64,000 nucleotides of DNA from JANQMX01 sp965247175 (GCA_965247175.1 OZ252006.1:1364001-1428000), one strand, 5' to 3'. Counted from the stretch's first letter, positions 8,795-19,023 are shown. A program made the numbers and translations. Notes: generated from the letters alone by a model not told the origin.

Positions 8795-9562
8795 TCAGGG
8801 TCGCTGGGCCAGCACGCTCGCCGCAGCCGATTGAAGCAGGCCCGTGTCGCTGGCGGCAGCAATCAGACGATGACCGGCCGCTGAGAGATCAGCGATCGAG
8901 CGCTCCGGCGTGGTGATGGTGCCGAGCAGCTTGCCGTTGTCTTGCGCCACCTGCTCGACATGGGCGATGGCACGCCGGACCTCCGGATGGTCCGGCTGGC
9001 CGATGAAGCCCATGTCGCCGGACAGGTCCATCGGCCCGATGAACAGCATGTCCACGCGCTCGACGGCCGCGATCGCTTCGACCTGCTCGACCGCCTGCGC
9101 GGCTTCGATCTGGCAGATGATCAGCAGCTCGCGGTCGGCCCGCGCGGCATAGTCGGTAGCATCGGCGCCATAGGCCGAGGCCCTGACGATCGGCACGGCA
9201 TTGCCGCGGATACCGGCAGACGGATAGAGGCAGGCCGCAACCGCGGCGCGGGCTTCATCGGCGCTGTTCACGGCCGGGATGACCAGCCCCTCCACCCCTG
9301 TGTCGAGGGCGCGCTTGATGTGGACAGGGTGGTTTTCCGGCACGCGAAGCAAGGGCGCGCAGGCGCTGCCCTTGAGGCTCATCATGATCTGGATAGCCTC
9401 GAGCGGGCCGCCGGGCCCGTGCTCATGGTCGATGACGCAAAAATCGAAGCCGGTTCCGGAAAGGACTTCCGTGGCCAAAGGCGCGCAAAGCTCCGACCAG
9501 AAACCGACGGCCGTCGCCCCGTCGTAAAGGCGCTGCCGCAAGTGACCGAAGTTCGAGAGCAC
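8795..9562 (-). CDS. HpcH/HpaI-family class II aldolase
   Basis: 255 residues with the family signatures: catalytic-loop DHEHGP near residue 45, metal ligand Glu in ICQIEAAQAV, and the GPMDLSGDMG metal-binding segment. Enzymes of this family cleave 2-keto-3-deoxy sugar acids or 4-hydroxy-2-oxo acids to pyruvate plus an aldehyde in a divalent-metal-dependent reaction; the substrate here cannot be read from sequence. The start is GTG at 9562 with a strong GGGAGG ribosome binding site 6 bases upstream. The stop is 10 bases before the nnr start, so the two are probably cotranscribed. Confidence 0.88.
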   Translation of the reverse strand: MLSNFGHLRQRLYDGATAVGFWSELCAPLATEVLSGTGFDFCVIDHEHGPGGPLEAIQIMMSLKGSACAPLLRVPENHPVHIKRALDTGVEGLVIPAVNSADEARAAVAACLYPSAGIRGNAVPIVRASAYGADATDYAARADRELLIICQIEAAQAVEQVEAIAAVERVDMLFIGPMDLSGDMGFIGQPDHPEVRRAIAHVEQVAQDNGKLLGTITTPERSIADLSAAGHRLIAAASDTGLLQSAAASVLAQRP

Positions 9563-9588
9563 CGGCGCCTCCCTTTCTTGTTCTTGTG

Positions 9589-10758
9589 CTAGTTCAGGGA
9601 GACGGGGGCGCAGAAGATGGCCGGGTCGGCTTCCTTGATGCTCAGGCAGGCCGAAACAGCCGCGGCCCGGTCCGGCCAGGTCGTCGCATAAACCCTCAGG
9701 GTCTCGCCGCCCTCACCCGCCGGCTCAATGCGGTAGGCCTTGTCCGCCAGCGCCGGGAAACCGCGGCCGTGCAGGGTGCCCCAGAGCGACTGCGCCGCGT
9801 TCCGGTCACGGGTGGAGCCGAGCCACAGCCCGTAACCGCCGGCCGTTTCGGCCTGGGCTGCGGGAGCCTCGCTTTCCGTCGTGCGGGCGGCTTGCTGCCG
9901 AGGTGCCTGCGCCTCCTCCTTCGGCGCTGTTGCGGCGGGCAACGCCGGAGCGGGCGCGGCGGCCTTCTCGGCAGAACTGCTGGGCTTTGGCTTTGCCGCT
10001 TTGGGGGCAGCTTTGGGAGCCGCTGTCGCCGCAGCCGGTTCCGCCGTCGTGCGCGACTCGGCAACCATGGTCGTTTCCGCCTCGTCGTCCAGGACGATGC
10101 CCGCCTGGCGCAGTTCCTCGGCTTCCCGCTCGGAGCTGCTATGGCCTTGCGCGGCTGCCTGCTCGTACCAGAACAGAGAGGTTCGCGCGTTGCGTGGCAC
10201 GCCGATCCCGAGGCGATACATCTGAGCCAGTGCGTATTGCGAGTCGGCGAGGCCGCCGGCGGCGGCCTGCTGGAAGAGCTGCGAAGCCCGCCCGATGTCT
10301 CGCTCGACGCCGCTGCCGCGGAAGAAGGCCAAGCCGGCATTGTACTGTGCCTGGACATGCCCCTTGTTGGCCGCCGACAACCAAAGCCTCAAAGCGCTCG
10401 TCGGATCACGCTCCACGCCACGCCCCGTCGCGTAGATCAGCGCCAGGTTGTTCTCGGCCGAAGCAACGCCCTGGTCCGCCGACTTCCGGTACCAGATGAT
10501 TGCCTTGGCGACATCCTGCGGAACCCCAGGGTAACCCTGCTCGTAGAGCGTGCCGAGAGCGTACTGGGCCTGACCGTCGCCCTGATCGGCCAACGCCAGC
10601 CAGATCTGCTCGGCGCGCGGCGCGTCTTCAGCCCGTAGGGCCGCCAGGCCGTCATCGAAGCTCTGAGCCGAGGCGAAGGAGGTCGCCAGCAACAGCATGG
10701 CCAGCGCCGAAATAAGGCGGCAGAAGAAGCGGTGTGGGGCCAAAGCGGGAACTCGCAT
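9589..10758 (-). CDS. exported SEL1-repeat protein with C-terminal SPOR domain
   Basis: 389 residues from ATG 10758. The order is a hydrophobic signal peptide ending near ATSFASAQ, then several SEL1-type repeats (AQYALGTLYEQG, AENNLALIYATGRG, AQYNAGLAFFRG, SQYALAQMYRLG) and an Ala/Pro/Lys-rich linker. A SPOR-type domain of about 80 residues (GGYGLWLGSTRDRNAAQ onward) closes the protein. SPOR domains bind denuded peptidoglycan at division septa, so a periplasmic cell-envelope role is likely. An alternative ATG five codons upstream (10773) is possible; the frame is open still further upstream but lacks signal-peptide character. Confidence 0.85.
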   Translation of the reverse strand: MRVPALAPHRFFCRLISALAMLLLATSFASAQSFDDGLAALRAEDAPRAEQIWLALADQGDGQAQYALGTLYEQGYPGVPQDVAKAIIWYRKSADQGVASAENNLALIYATGRGVERDPTSALRLWLSAANKGHVQAQYNAGLAFFRGSGVERDIGRASQLFQQAAAGGLADSQYALAQMYRLGIGVPRNARTSLFWYEQAAAQGHSSSEREAEELRQAGIVLDDEAETTMVAESRTTAEPAAATAAPKAAPKAAKPKPSSSAEKAAAPAPALPAATAPKEEAQAPRQQAARTTESEAPAAQAETAGGYGLWLGSTRDRNAAQSLWGTLHGRGFPALADKAYRIEPAGEGGETLRVYATTWPDRAAAVSACLSIKEADPAIFCAPVSLN

Positions 10759-10873
10759 GATAAAAACGCCCATTCCAATCGAGACTAGTCCTCGCCAGAG
10801 TCGGGAGCAAGCAAGCTTGAGCGGCAGACCTGAGCGAGCCGCGCAGGGTTTCAGCAAGGCCGTCTCGAGGATC

Positions 10874-11137
10874 TTACCTGTCGTCTAGCGTCTTCTTGCT
10901 CTCATCCATCCACTGTTCGAGGCTGCGGCCCTCCTCCAGCATTTTTTGCTGCAGGAAACGTGTCAGAGTGCTGAGCCAATTGAGCTCATAGGGGCGCAGT
11001 TCACGCGTGCCGTCCTCGACAGCGAAGACCTGCTCGCCGTCACGCTCTTCCGCCGAGCGCGTGGCTTGTACCAAGAAGGCATCGCCATTCTCGTTTAGAC
11101 GAAATCGAATGTCATAATGCCAATCGACTTGCCGCAT
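10874..11137 (-). CDS. small conserved hypothetical protein
   Basis: 87 residues starting MRQVDWHYDIRFRLNENG. It is charged and soluble, with no signal peptide; family not recognised. The C-terminal half (LNWLSTLTRFLQQKMLEEGR) looks helical. ATG 11137 is preceded by AAAGGA at 9 bases, a good ribosome binding site, and is preferred over the longer open frame. It is divergent from the TPR gene, from which it is separated by a 360-base region. Confidence 0.7.
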   Translation of the reverse strand: MRQVDWHYDIRFRLNENGDAFLVQATRSAEERDGEQVFAVEDGTRELRPYELNWLSTLTRFLQQKMLEEGRSLEQWMDESKKTLDDR

Positions 11138-11497
11138 GGAGTTGTTCCTTTCTTTTTGGGTCGTCGAGCCTCCCCTCGGAGGGGTCCCGCTTCGCACGCT
11201 GTTGCGTTAACAAATCTTGCCGGCGCCAGTCTTGCGCAGAAATGTCAACGGGCCGTGTATTCTCCCATGCCGAGTTCCCGGACCTGAATTCCGATTCAGC
11301 CTGCCGCAATCGCCAAGAACCGTCGGGTTCGAGACGGCATGAGCCAACTCAATGAAAACAATGTGGTTTATTGTCTTAAAGTTCCCGAAACACAGCGATG
11401 CAGGCATCATAGAGGCTTTAAAACCAACACACTAGTCCCTGCATTGAGCGAGTGTTCTTCATCGGGCGTTTGCCATTCTCCCGCAGACTCGCACCCC
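11138..11497. other. 360-base divergent intergenic region
   Basis: The region lies between the minus-strand 87-residue gene and the plus-strand TPR gene, and so should hold both promoters. A GC hairpin (CCCCTC/GAGGGG) is visible near 11172-11186. A moderately AT-rich stretch around 11350-11430 is the likeliest promoter area. The TPR frame is open through part of this region but does not look like protein. No RNA gene was recognised. Confidence 0.4.
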
Positions 11498-12085
11498 ATG
11501 ACTTGGCGTGTCGTCCCCAAACGCAGTCCCTTGGCCTTCCCAGCAGCGGCGTCGGCCGTCGCCGTGGAACCCGTCCGCGTGCGGCCGCAGGCCAAGGCAG
11601 CCCAGGTCTTGGCGGTCTCGTCGGGCCTGCTGCGCGAAGCGCTTCGCCATGCGGACGCCGGGAACACGGCACGTGCCGGGCAACTGCTCGACCGCGTTCT
11701 CGAGCAAGACCCGAGGAACCTCCCCGCCCTGCTCCACCTCGGCGGCATTCGCCGTGCCCAAGGACAGCTCTACGAATCGCTGCTGCTCTATCAGCGCGCG
11801 CTCCGACTCAATGCCCGCGACGCTCGCGCCCACCTGGGCCTGGGTCGGACCTTCGAGGCGCTCGGCTGGGTGCAAACCGCGGAAGCGCACCTGCGCCTGG
11901 CGCTCGATGCCCATCCGAACATGATCGAGGCCTTCGTCGACCTGAGCCGCTGTCTGCTCGCGCAAGGGCGTCACGAAGAAGCCGCCGTGGCCAGTCAGGA
12001 GGCCATCCTGCTGGCGCCGGACCACCGGCAGGCGCACGAGTTGCTGCAGCAAGCTCTTGGTGTCGACGACGACGACGCCACCTGA
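11498..12085 (+). CDS. tetratricopeptide-repeat protein
   Basis: 195 residues from ATG 11498 (MTWRVVPKRS). About four TPR units follow a variable N terminus: ALRHADAGNTARAGQLLDRV, ALLHLGGIRRAQGQLYESLL, AHLGLGRTFEALGWVQTAEA and AFVDLSRCLLAQGRHEEAAV. It ends in an acidic DDDDAT tail. TPRs mediate protein-protein contacts; the partner is unknown. No signal peptide. The frame stays open for 53 codons upstream, but that part is low-quality sequence and is left out. Confidence 0.75.
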   Translation: MTWRVVPKRSPLAFPAAASAVAVEPVRVRPQAKAAQVLAVSSGLLREALRHADAGNTARAGQLLDRVLEQDPRNLPALLHLGGIRRAQGQLYESLLLYQRALRLNARDARAHLGLGRTFEALGWVQTAEAHLRLALDAHPNMIEAFVDLSRCLLAQGRHEEAAVASQEAILLAPDHRQAHELLQQALGVDDDDAT

Positions 12086-12115
12086 ACTTTGCTCGTGATT
12101 TGAATTTGGCGGGTT

Positions 12116-12193
12116 TGGGGTGGCCGATGGGACTTGAACCCACGGCCTCCGGAATCACAATCCGGCGCTCTAACCAACTGAGCTACGGCCACC
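12116..12193 (-). tRNA. tRNA-His, anticodon GUG
   Basis: The minus-strand cloverleaf starts GGTGGCCG, with the extra 5' G (G-1) typical of tRNA-His. It has D-arm AGCTCAGTTGGTTAGAGC, anticodon stem CCGGA/TCCGG with loop TTGTGAT (anticodon GUG), T-arm GGGTTCAAGTCCC, and an encoded CCA at 12116-12118. It sits between the convergent TPR gene and the start of the aminotransferase. Confidence 0.97.
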
Positions 12194-12357
12194 ATCGAAG
12201 GGCGCTAACTAGCGCTGCCGAGGAGGCAGCGTCAAGCGGCAAACCAGCCGGCGTTTAGCCGGTTTCCGCCGCGTTTCGCTTGTTGACGCCCCTCTTCTCA
12301 GTTAAGGCCGGTCTCTGCAGATTGCCAGCCTCGAGACATTTCGCGAGAGAGCCACGC

Positions 12358-13545
12358 ATGATTCCTGCCGCAGCCATGGGCCGCCTGGGCACCGAGAGCG
12401 CCTTTCGTGTGCTGGCGCGCGCCAAAGCGCTGGAAGACGAAGGCCGCTCGATTATCAATCTCGGCATTGGGCAGCCGGATTTCCCGACCCCGCCGCACAT
12501 CGTCGAAGCCGGCATCAAGGCGCTCAAGGATGGGCATCACGGCTACACGCCGGCCGAGGGCATCATGCCCCTGCGCGAGGCGGTAGCCGCCGAACTGGAG
12601 CCCCGCGCCGGCGGTCCGCTGGACCCCAGTCAGGTCCTCATCGTCCCAGGCGGCAAGGTCACCATGTGGTTCGCCATTCTGATGTTCGGCGAGCCCGGTG
12701 CGGAGATCCTCTATCCCAATCCGGGTTTCCCGATTTACGAGTCCGCGATCGCCTACACCGGGGCGACACCGGTCCCCTACCCGCTGCTCGAGGACCAGGG
12801 CTTCGCCTTCTCAGCCGACGATGTGATGGCGCGCATCACGCCCCGCACACGGCTGCTCATTCTCAACAGCCCGGCCAATCCCACCGGCGGGGTGACGCCC
12901 AAGGCGGAGATCGACCGCCTTGCCGAGGCGCTCATCTCGCGCCCCCGCGTCGCCGTGCTGTCCGACGAGATCTACAGCCGCATGCTCTATGATGGTGAGG
13001 AGCACGCCAGCCTGCTGGCTTATGAGGCCTTGCGCGACCGGGTCATCCTGCTCGACGGCTGGAGCAAGACCTACGCCATGACCGGCTGGCGCACGGGCTA
13101 CGGCTATTGGCCCAAGTCCCTGGTCGAGGGGGCGATGCGCCTGGCCATCAACGCCCACTCCTGCGTCAATGCGGCCGCACAGTGGGCCGGCCTTGCAGCC
13201 CTGACCGGCCCGCAGGATGCGGTCGATCAGATGATGACCGCCTTCGACCAGCGCCGCCAAGCGGTGACGGCGCGGCTGAACACACTACCGGGCATCAGCT
13301 GCGTCACACCGCGCGGCGCCTTCTATGCCTTTCCCAACATCACCGGAACAGGGCTGAGCGCCCAAGACCTGGAGACCGGGCTCTTGGAGGAGGCCGGCAT
13401 CGCGACCATCCGCGGCACCTCCTTCGGGGCCTTCGGTGAAGGCTACCTTCGGATTTCCTACGCCAACTCTCTTGAGAACATCGAGGCCGCGATGGATTGG
13501 ATGGCCGGCTATCTGGCCGCTCGGTCAGGCGCCAATGCCGCCTGA
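12358..13545 (+). CDS. class I/II pyridoxal-phosphate aminotransferase
   Basis: 395 residues, fold-type I aminotransferase related to aspartate and LL-diaminopimelate aminotransferases. Visible signatures: NLGIGQPDF near 34-42, NSPANPTGG at 170-178, SDEIY with the PLP-contacting Asp at 203, and the Schiff-base lysine K237 in DGWSKTYAMTGWRTGYG. It would transfer an amino group between an amino acid and a 2-oxo acid in the cytoplasm; the exact substrate is uncertain. Start ATG 12358 gives the normal N terminus; the 26 open codons upstream are not conserved-looking. Confidence 0.9.
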   Translation: MIPAAAMGRLGTESAFRVLARAKALEDEGRSIINLGIGQPDFPTPPHIVEAGIKALKDGHHGYTPAEGIMPLREAVAAELEPRAGGPLDPSQVLIVPGGKVTMWFAILMFGEPGAEILYPNPGFPIYESAIAYTGATPVPYPLLEDQGFAFSADDVMARITPRTRLLILNSPANPTGGVTPKAEIDRLAEALISRPRVAVLSDEIYSRMLYDGEEHASLLAYEALRDRVILLDGWSKTYAMTGWRTGYGYWPKSLVEGAMRLAINAHSCVNAAAQWAGLAALTGPQDAVDQMMTAFDQRRQAVTARLNTLPGISCVTPRGAFYAFPNITGTGLSAQDLETGLLEEAGIATIRGTSFGAFGEGYLRISYANSLENIEAAMDWMAGYLAARSGANAA

Positions 13546-13556
13546 CGCCTCCGTCT

Positions 13557-13575
13557 TGGGCAGTACTGCTGCCCA
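13557..13575 (+). terminator. hairpin downstream of the aminotransferase
   Basis: A perfect 7-bp stem TGGGCAG/CTGCCCA with a five-base loop begins 12 bases after the stop codon and is followed by a short TTT. Probably a weak intrinsic terminator isolating the aminotransferase from the glnB promoter. Confidence 0.5.
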
Positions 13576-13589
13576 TTTGCTGGACTCAC

Positions 13590-13606
13590 TGCACAAGGAA
13601 TAGGCA
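13590..13606 (+). promoter_or_regulatory. possible NtrC-binding site upstream of glnB
   Basis: TGCACAAGGAATAGGCA fits the GC-N11-GC core and one TGCAC half of the NtrC consensus. It lies about 90 bases upstream of the sigma-54-type promoter, a usual enhancer position. A single imperfect match, so only a suggestion. Confidence 0.35.
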
Positions 13607-13681
13607 GATTGCACAGCGCAGGGGGCGCAAAACCCGCTCGCAAATGGTTGTTTAACCCGCATTTTCCTTTGCGCCGTGAAT

Positions 13682-13697
13682 TGGCACGGGGAATGCA
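13682..13697 (+). promoter_or_regulatory. sigma-54 (RpoN) type promoter for glnB-glnA
   Basis: TGGCACGGGGAATGCA has the -24 TGGCAC and -12 TGC elements with the exact GG-N10-GC spacing of sigma-54 promoters. One base of the -12 box differs from TTGCA. It lies about 80 bases before the glnB start, where nitrogen-regulated promoters of glnB-glnA are known in proteobacteria. Confidence 0.7.
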
Positions 13698-13775
13698 AAA
13701 CGAATGGACGCGACCGCGGCTTGGTTACCGCGGCGGCGTCGCTGCGTGAAGCTGCGAGAAAGAGACTGCATTGCC

Positions 13776-14114
13776 ATGAAAAAGATCGAGGCCATCATCA
13801 AACCCTTCAAGCTCGACGATGTTAAGGAAGCGCTGCACGAGGTCGGCATCCAAGGCATTACCGTGACGGAGGCGAAAGGGTTCGGGCGCCAGAAAGGCCA
13901 TACCGAGCTCTATCGCGGCGCCGAATACGTCGTCGATTTCCTGCCTAAGGTGAAGCTTGAGGTCGTGCTCGACGACGGTCTCGTCGAGCGCGCAGTGGAG
14001 GCCATTCGCCAGGCGGCCCAGACCGGCCGCATCGGCGACGGCAAGATCTTCGTGACGGCGGTGGAGGAAGCGGTGCGCATCCGCACCGGCGAACGTGGTG
14101 CAAGCGCGGTCTAA
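13776..14114 (+). CDS. glnB: nitrogen regulatory protein P-II
   Basis: 112 residues, the standard PII length, starting MKKIEAIIKPFKLDDVKEAL. The T-loop carries the uridylylation site Y51 in LYRGAEYVVDF, and the C-terminal KIFVTAVEEAVRIRTGERG is typical of GlnB. PII senses 2-oxoglutarate and energy state and controls glutamine synthetase adenylylation and NtrB/NtrC. The ATG at 13776 is chosen over an open 24-codon extension without PII character. It is the first gene of a glnB-glnA operon with a probable sigma-54 promoter. Confidence 0.97.
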   Translation: MKKIEAIIKPFKLDDVKEALHEVGIQGITVTEAKGFGRQKGHTELYRGAEYVVDFLPKVKLEVVLDDGLVERAVEAIRQAAQTGRIGDGKIFVTAVEEAVRIRTGERGASAV

Positions 14115-14209
14115 GGGGGCGGGCCCCGCCGGTTACGGCGGCACGCCAATGAGGAAAAAACGCAAGTAACTCAGAGCTCTGATTCAATCAATGAAAGGAA
14201 TGTGGGGAC

Positions 14210-15619
14210 ATGTCTGATATCCAGAACGTCTTGGATATGATCCGGGAGAACGACGTCGCCTACGTCGACTTCCGCTTCACCGACCCGCGCGGCAAGTGGC
14301 AGCACTTGGCGCACCACGTCAGCACCGTCGACGAAGAACTGCTGGGCGACGGCATCATGTTCGACGGCTCCTCCATCGCCGGCTGGAAAGCGATCAACGA
14401 GTCCGACATGGCGCTGATGCCGGACTGCAGCACCGCCGTGATGGACCCCTTCTCGGCCCAGCCGCAGCTCATCCTGTTCTGCGACGTGCATGACCCGGTC
14501 ACCGGACAGCCGTACAACCGCGACCCCCGCTCGACCGCCGGCAAGGCGCTGACCTATCTGCAGTCCTCGGGCATCGGCGACACCGCCTATTTCGGCCCGG
14601 AAGCGGAGTTCTTCATTTTCGACGACGTCCGCTTCGACGTCTCGATGAACCACTCCTTCTATCGCTTCAGCTCGGAAGAGGGTCCCTACCTCTCCGGCGC
14701 GGCGCTCGAGGAAGGCAACCTGGGCCACCGCCCGGCCATCAAGGGCGGCTACTTCCCGGTCCCGCCGGTCGACTCCGGCACGGACATCCGCGCCGAGATG
14801 GTGACGGTGATGGCTGAGATGGGTCTCTCGGTCGAGAAGCACCACCACGAGGTGGCCCCCTCCCAGCATGAGCTCGGCATCAAGTTCGATACCCTGCTGA
14901 AGCAGGCCGACGCCATGCAGATCTACAAGTACGTCGTGCACAACGTCGCCCACTCCTACGGCAAGACGGCCACGTTCATGCCGAAGCCGGTGGCCGGCGA
15001 CAACGGCTCGGGCATGCACACCCACCAGTCGATCTGGAAGGACGGTGAGCCGCTCTTTGCCGGCGACGGCTATTCCGGCCTTTCGGAAGCGGCTCTCTAC
15101 TACATCGGCGGCATCATCAAGCATGCCCGCGCGATCAACGCCTTCAGCAACTCGACGACGAACAGCTACAAGCGTCTTATCCCGGGCTTCGAGGCGCCGG
15201 TGCTGCTGGCGTACTCCTCGCGCAACCGCTCAGCCTCCTGTCGCATTCCCTTCGGTGCGGCACGCAAGGCCAAGCGGGTGGAGATCCGCTTCCCGGACGC
15301 TCTGTCCAACCCCTACCTCGCCTTCTCGGCAATGCTGATGGCCGGCCTCGACGGCATCAAGAACCGCATCCACCCGGGCGAGCCCATGGACAAGAACCTC
15401 TACGACCTGCCGCCCGAGGAGCTGCATGACGTGCCGACCGTGTGCGGCTCGCTGCGTCAGGCCTGTCAGGCGCTGGAAGAGGATCACGAGTTCCTGCTGC
15501 AGGGCGACGTCTTCAACAAGGACCAGATCGAGGGTTACCTCGAGCTCAAATGGGAAGAGGTCTATGCTTTCGAGCACGCCCCGCACCCGATCGAGTTCGA
15601 GATGTACTACAGCAGCTAA
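14210..15619 (+). CDS. glnA: glutamine synthetase type I
   Basis: 469 residues, GS-I beta length. Catalytic signatures are FDGSSIAGWK (51-60), the metal-site GPEAEFF (129-135), the NGSGMHTHQS block (265-274) and the adenylylation tyrosine Y398 in KNLYDLPPEE. It condenses ammonia with glutamate using ATP and is the primary ammonia assimilation enzyme. Ninety-five bases downstream of glnB, cotranscribed by arrangement. The adenylylation tyrosine implies control by GlnE in response to PII. A strong terminator follows. Confidence 0.98.
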   Translation: MSDIQNVLDMIRENDVAYVDFRFTDPRGKWQHLAHHVSTVDEELLGDGIMFDGSSIAGWKAINESDMALMPDCSTAVMDPFSAQPQLILFCDVHDPVTGQPYNRDPRSTAGKALTYLQSSGIGDTAYFGPEAEFFIFDDVRFDVSMNHSFYRFSSEEGPYLSGAALEEGNLGHRPAIKGGYFPVPPVDSGTDIRAEMVTVMAEMGLSVEKHHHEVAPSQHELGIKFDTLLKQADAMQIYKYVVHNVAHSYGKTATFMPKPVAGDNGSGMHTHQSIWKDGEPLFAGDGYSGLSEAALYYIGGIIKHARAINAFSNSTTNSYKRLIPGFEAPVLLAYSSRNRSASCRIPFGAARKAKRVEIRFPDALSNPYLAFSAMLMAGLDGIKNRIHPGEPMDKNLYDLPPEELHDVPTVCGSLRQACQALEEDHEFLLQGDVFNKDQIEGYLELKWEEVYAFEHAPHPIEFEMYYSS

Positions 15620-15644
15620 GCTGCAGTCTCGCAGTTCTGACTTC

Positions 15645-15672
15645 AAAGGGCCGCTCCTCGGAGCGGCCCTTT
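15645..15672. terminator. strong bidirectional hairpin terminator after glnA
   Basis: A perfect 13-bp stem, AAAGGGCCGCTCC pairing with GGAGCGGCCCTTT around a two-base TC, is followed by TTCTTC. It lies 25 bases after the glnA stop and just beyond the end of the convergent DMT-transporter gene, so it can serve both directions. Confidence 0.88.
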
Positions 15673-15674
15673 CT

Positions 15675-16670
15675 TCATCTGAGATTGCGATTGAAGTTGG
15701 CGCGGCGCGACCGCACGAGCTGGCGCTCGCGCCAGGCAACGAAGGCGCCGGCGCCAGCGATCATCGTCATGCCGAGGAAGGTCAAGCCGCCCGGCACGTC
15801 GCCCCAGAAGACGAAGCCCCAGAAGGTGGCGAAGATCAGATAGGAGTAATCGAAGGGCGCGAGCCAGCTCGCCTCGGCACTCTGATAGGCCTTGGCCAAG
15901 GTGATGTTGGAGGTGAGGTTGATGCAGGAGCAGATGACGATGATCGCCAGGACGAAGAGATCGATCTCGCTCCATCCGGTGAAGAGATAGGGCCAACTCG
16001 CGGCCAGGTTCTCGAAGGGATTGCCGGTGAAGACCAGGAGCCCCAGCACGCCGACGGCCAAGAAGGCGATGGACACGCCATAGGCCAGGGTGACCGGCGA
16101 CTCCTCTCGGCAGAGCCGCCGGGTCACCAGAATGGTGCAGGCATAGCAGAGCGCGGCGGCCACCGGCATCAGCCCCACCGCCTGAAAGGCGTCCGTGCCG
16201 GGTTTGAGAATGAGCAAGGTGCCGGTGAAGCCGACCAGGATGGCGGCGACCCGGCGCGGACCGACCGGCTCGCCGAGAAAGACGCGCGACAGAACGGCTA
16301 TGAAGAGCGGAAAGATGTAGAGGCCGGCCGCCAGCTCCGCGAGGCTGAGAAAGGGAATGCCGCCGAAGAAGAAGATCATGGCGCCCACCAGCAGCAGGCT
16401 GCGCAACGTCACGGCCCAGATGCGCACCGGTCTCGGCCGCACGCTGCCCCAGATGAGATGCGAAAGGCCCGCGACCAGCAGCAGGTTGCAGCTGGCCCGC
16501 AGCGTCTGGAACTGCCAAAGAGAGACATCGCTGCTGGTCAGCTTGACGAGACCGTCCTGCAGGGCCAGCAAGGCCAAGGCGCCGACCATCAAGCTGGCGG
16601 CCATGGCCGGGCGGTCTTCGCTGGTTCCACCCAGGAAGCCGCTGGCCCTGTGACGCGCCGTCTTGTTCAT
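15675..16670 (-). CDS. DMT-superfamily (EamA) transporter
   Basis: 331 residues with about ten hydrophobic segments in two EamA repeats, for example MVGALALLALQDGLV, SLLLVGAMIFFFGG, AAGLYIFPLFIAVLS and GMTMIAGAGAFVAW. Members export or exchange metabolites, and the substrate cannot be told from sequence. It is an inner-membrane protein. ATG 16670 is the first start; the first 25 residues are a cytoplasmic tail. It ends convergent to glnA and shares its terminator. Confidence 0.85.
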   Translation of the reverse strand: MNKTARHRASGFLGGTSEDRPAMAASLMVGALALLALQDGLVKLTSSDVSLWQFQTLRASCNLLLVAGLSHLIWGSVRPRPVRIWAVTLRSLLLVGAMIFFFGGIPFLSLAELAAGLYIFPLFIAVLSRVFLGEPVGPRRVAAILVGFTGTLLILKPGTDAFQAVGLMPVAAALCYACTILVTRRLCREESPVTLAYGVSIAFLAVGVLGLLVFTGNPFENLAASWPYLFTGWSEIDLFVLAIIVICSCINLTSNITLAKAYQSAEASWLAPFDYSYLIFATFWGFVFWGDVPGGLTFLGMTMIAGAGAFVAWRERQLVRSRRANFNRNLR

Positions 16671-16778
16671 CCGCCCCCGCTTTCCGACTGGCTGTATCGG
16701 TCGAGGCTAGGGGCCATCCGACCAGAGCGACAAGGCTCGTTCCTGCATGGCACGCCCGCAGGCCGCTACGCAGCAGTC

Positions 16779-17558
16779 TCAGGCCAGCGCGGCGCAGATC
16801 GCGTCGAGCCCGTCGGTGAGCGCCGCCGGGCCGGGCTGCAGGATGAGCGGTGATTTGATCTCGACGATGCGGCCCTGAGCCACTGCCGGCACCGCCTCCC
16901 AGCCGGGCCGACCGGCGATGCGGCTCGGCACCACCTTCTTGCCGCACCAGGAGGCCAGAATGACGTCGGGCTTGGCGGCGACAACAGACTCCGGCGACAC
17001 GAAACGCTCACGGGCTGAGGCGCCCTGGCGTAGATCGGCGAAGATATCGAGGCCGCCAGCGACCTCGATCAACTCCGAGACCCATCCGATGCCGGCGATC
17101 ATGGGGTCGTCCCACTCCTCGAAATAGACCCGCGGGCGCTCGGCGCGACTCTGCGCCGCCTCCCCAACGGCCTGCAGCCGGTGCTCCAGACGGCTCGCCA
17201 AGGCCTCGGCCTTTTCCTGTGCGTCGACCAGCGCTCCGAGGGTTCGGATCATGGCGAAGATGCCGGCAAGATCGCGCTGATTGAAGAGGTGCACGGCGAC
17301 CCCGGCCCGCGCCAGATCGGCGACGATCTCCGCTTGGAGGTCGGAAAAGGCGAGCACCAGATCGGGCTCAAGCGCCAGGATCTTGGGCAGGTTGGCCGAG
17401 GTGAAGGCGGAGACCCGCGGCTTCTCCCGCCGCACCTCAGGCGGCCGCACGGCATAGCCCGAAACGCCGACGATGCGGTCCTGCTCGCCCAGCAGATAGA
17501 GCGTCTCGACGGTCTCTTCCGTCAGACAAACAATGCGCTCGGGCGGGAAGCGGCGCAT
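16779..17558 (-). CDS. BtuF/FepB-type substrate-binding fold protein without signal peptide
   Basis: 259 residues of the class III periplasmic binding-protein fold: RIVCLTEETVETLYLLGEQD, the FTSANLPKILALEPDLVLAF block, and VYFEEWDDPMIAGIGWVSEL are characteristic of the cobalamin-binding-like family. The start MRRFPPERIVCL has no signal peptide, so the product should stay in the cytoplasm. No permease or ATPase gene is adjacent. It starts 10 bases after the gatB stop on the same strand, so it may be co-expressed with gatB. A ligand (corrinoid or iron chelate) is only a family-based guess. Confidence 0.75.
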   Translation of the reverse strand: MRRFPPERIVCLTEETVETLYLLGEQDRIVGVSGYAVRPPEVRREKPRVSAFTSANLPKILALEPDLVLAFSDLQAEIVADLARAGVAVHLFNQRDLAGIFAMIRTLGALVDAQEKAEALASRLEHRLQAVGEAAQSRAERPRVYFEEWDDPMIAGIGWVSELIEVAGGLDIFADLRQGASARERFVSPESVVAAKPDVILASWCGKKVVPSRIAGRPGWEAVPAVAQGRIVEIKSPLILQPGPAALTDGLDAICAALA

Positions 17559-17568
17559 GGCCGGAACC

Positions 17569-19023
<1,455 letters not shown>

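Noticed and set aside
11401..11440. AACACACTAG near the TPR gene resembling the right arm of the CTAG repeats
   Set aside because: Only a short partial match with no second arm; likely chance.
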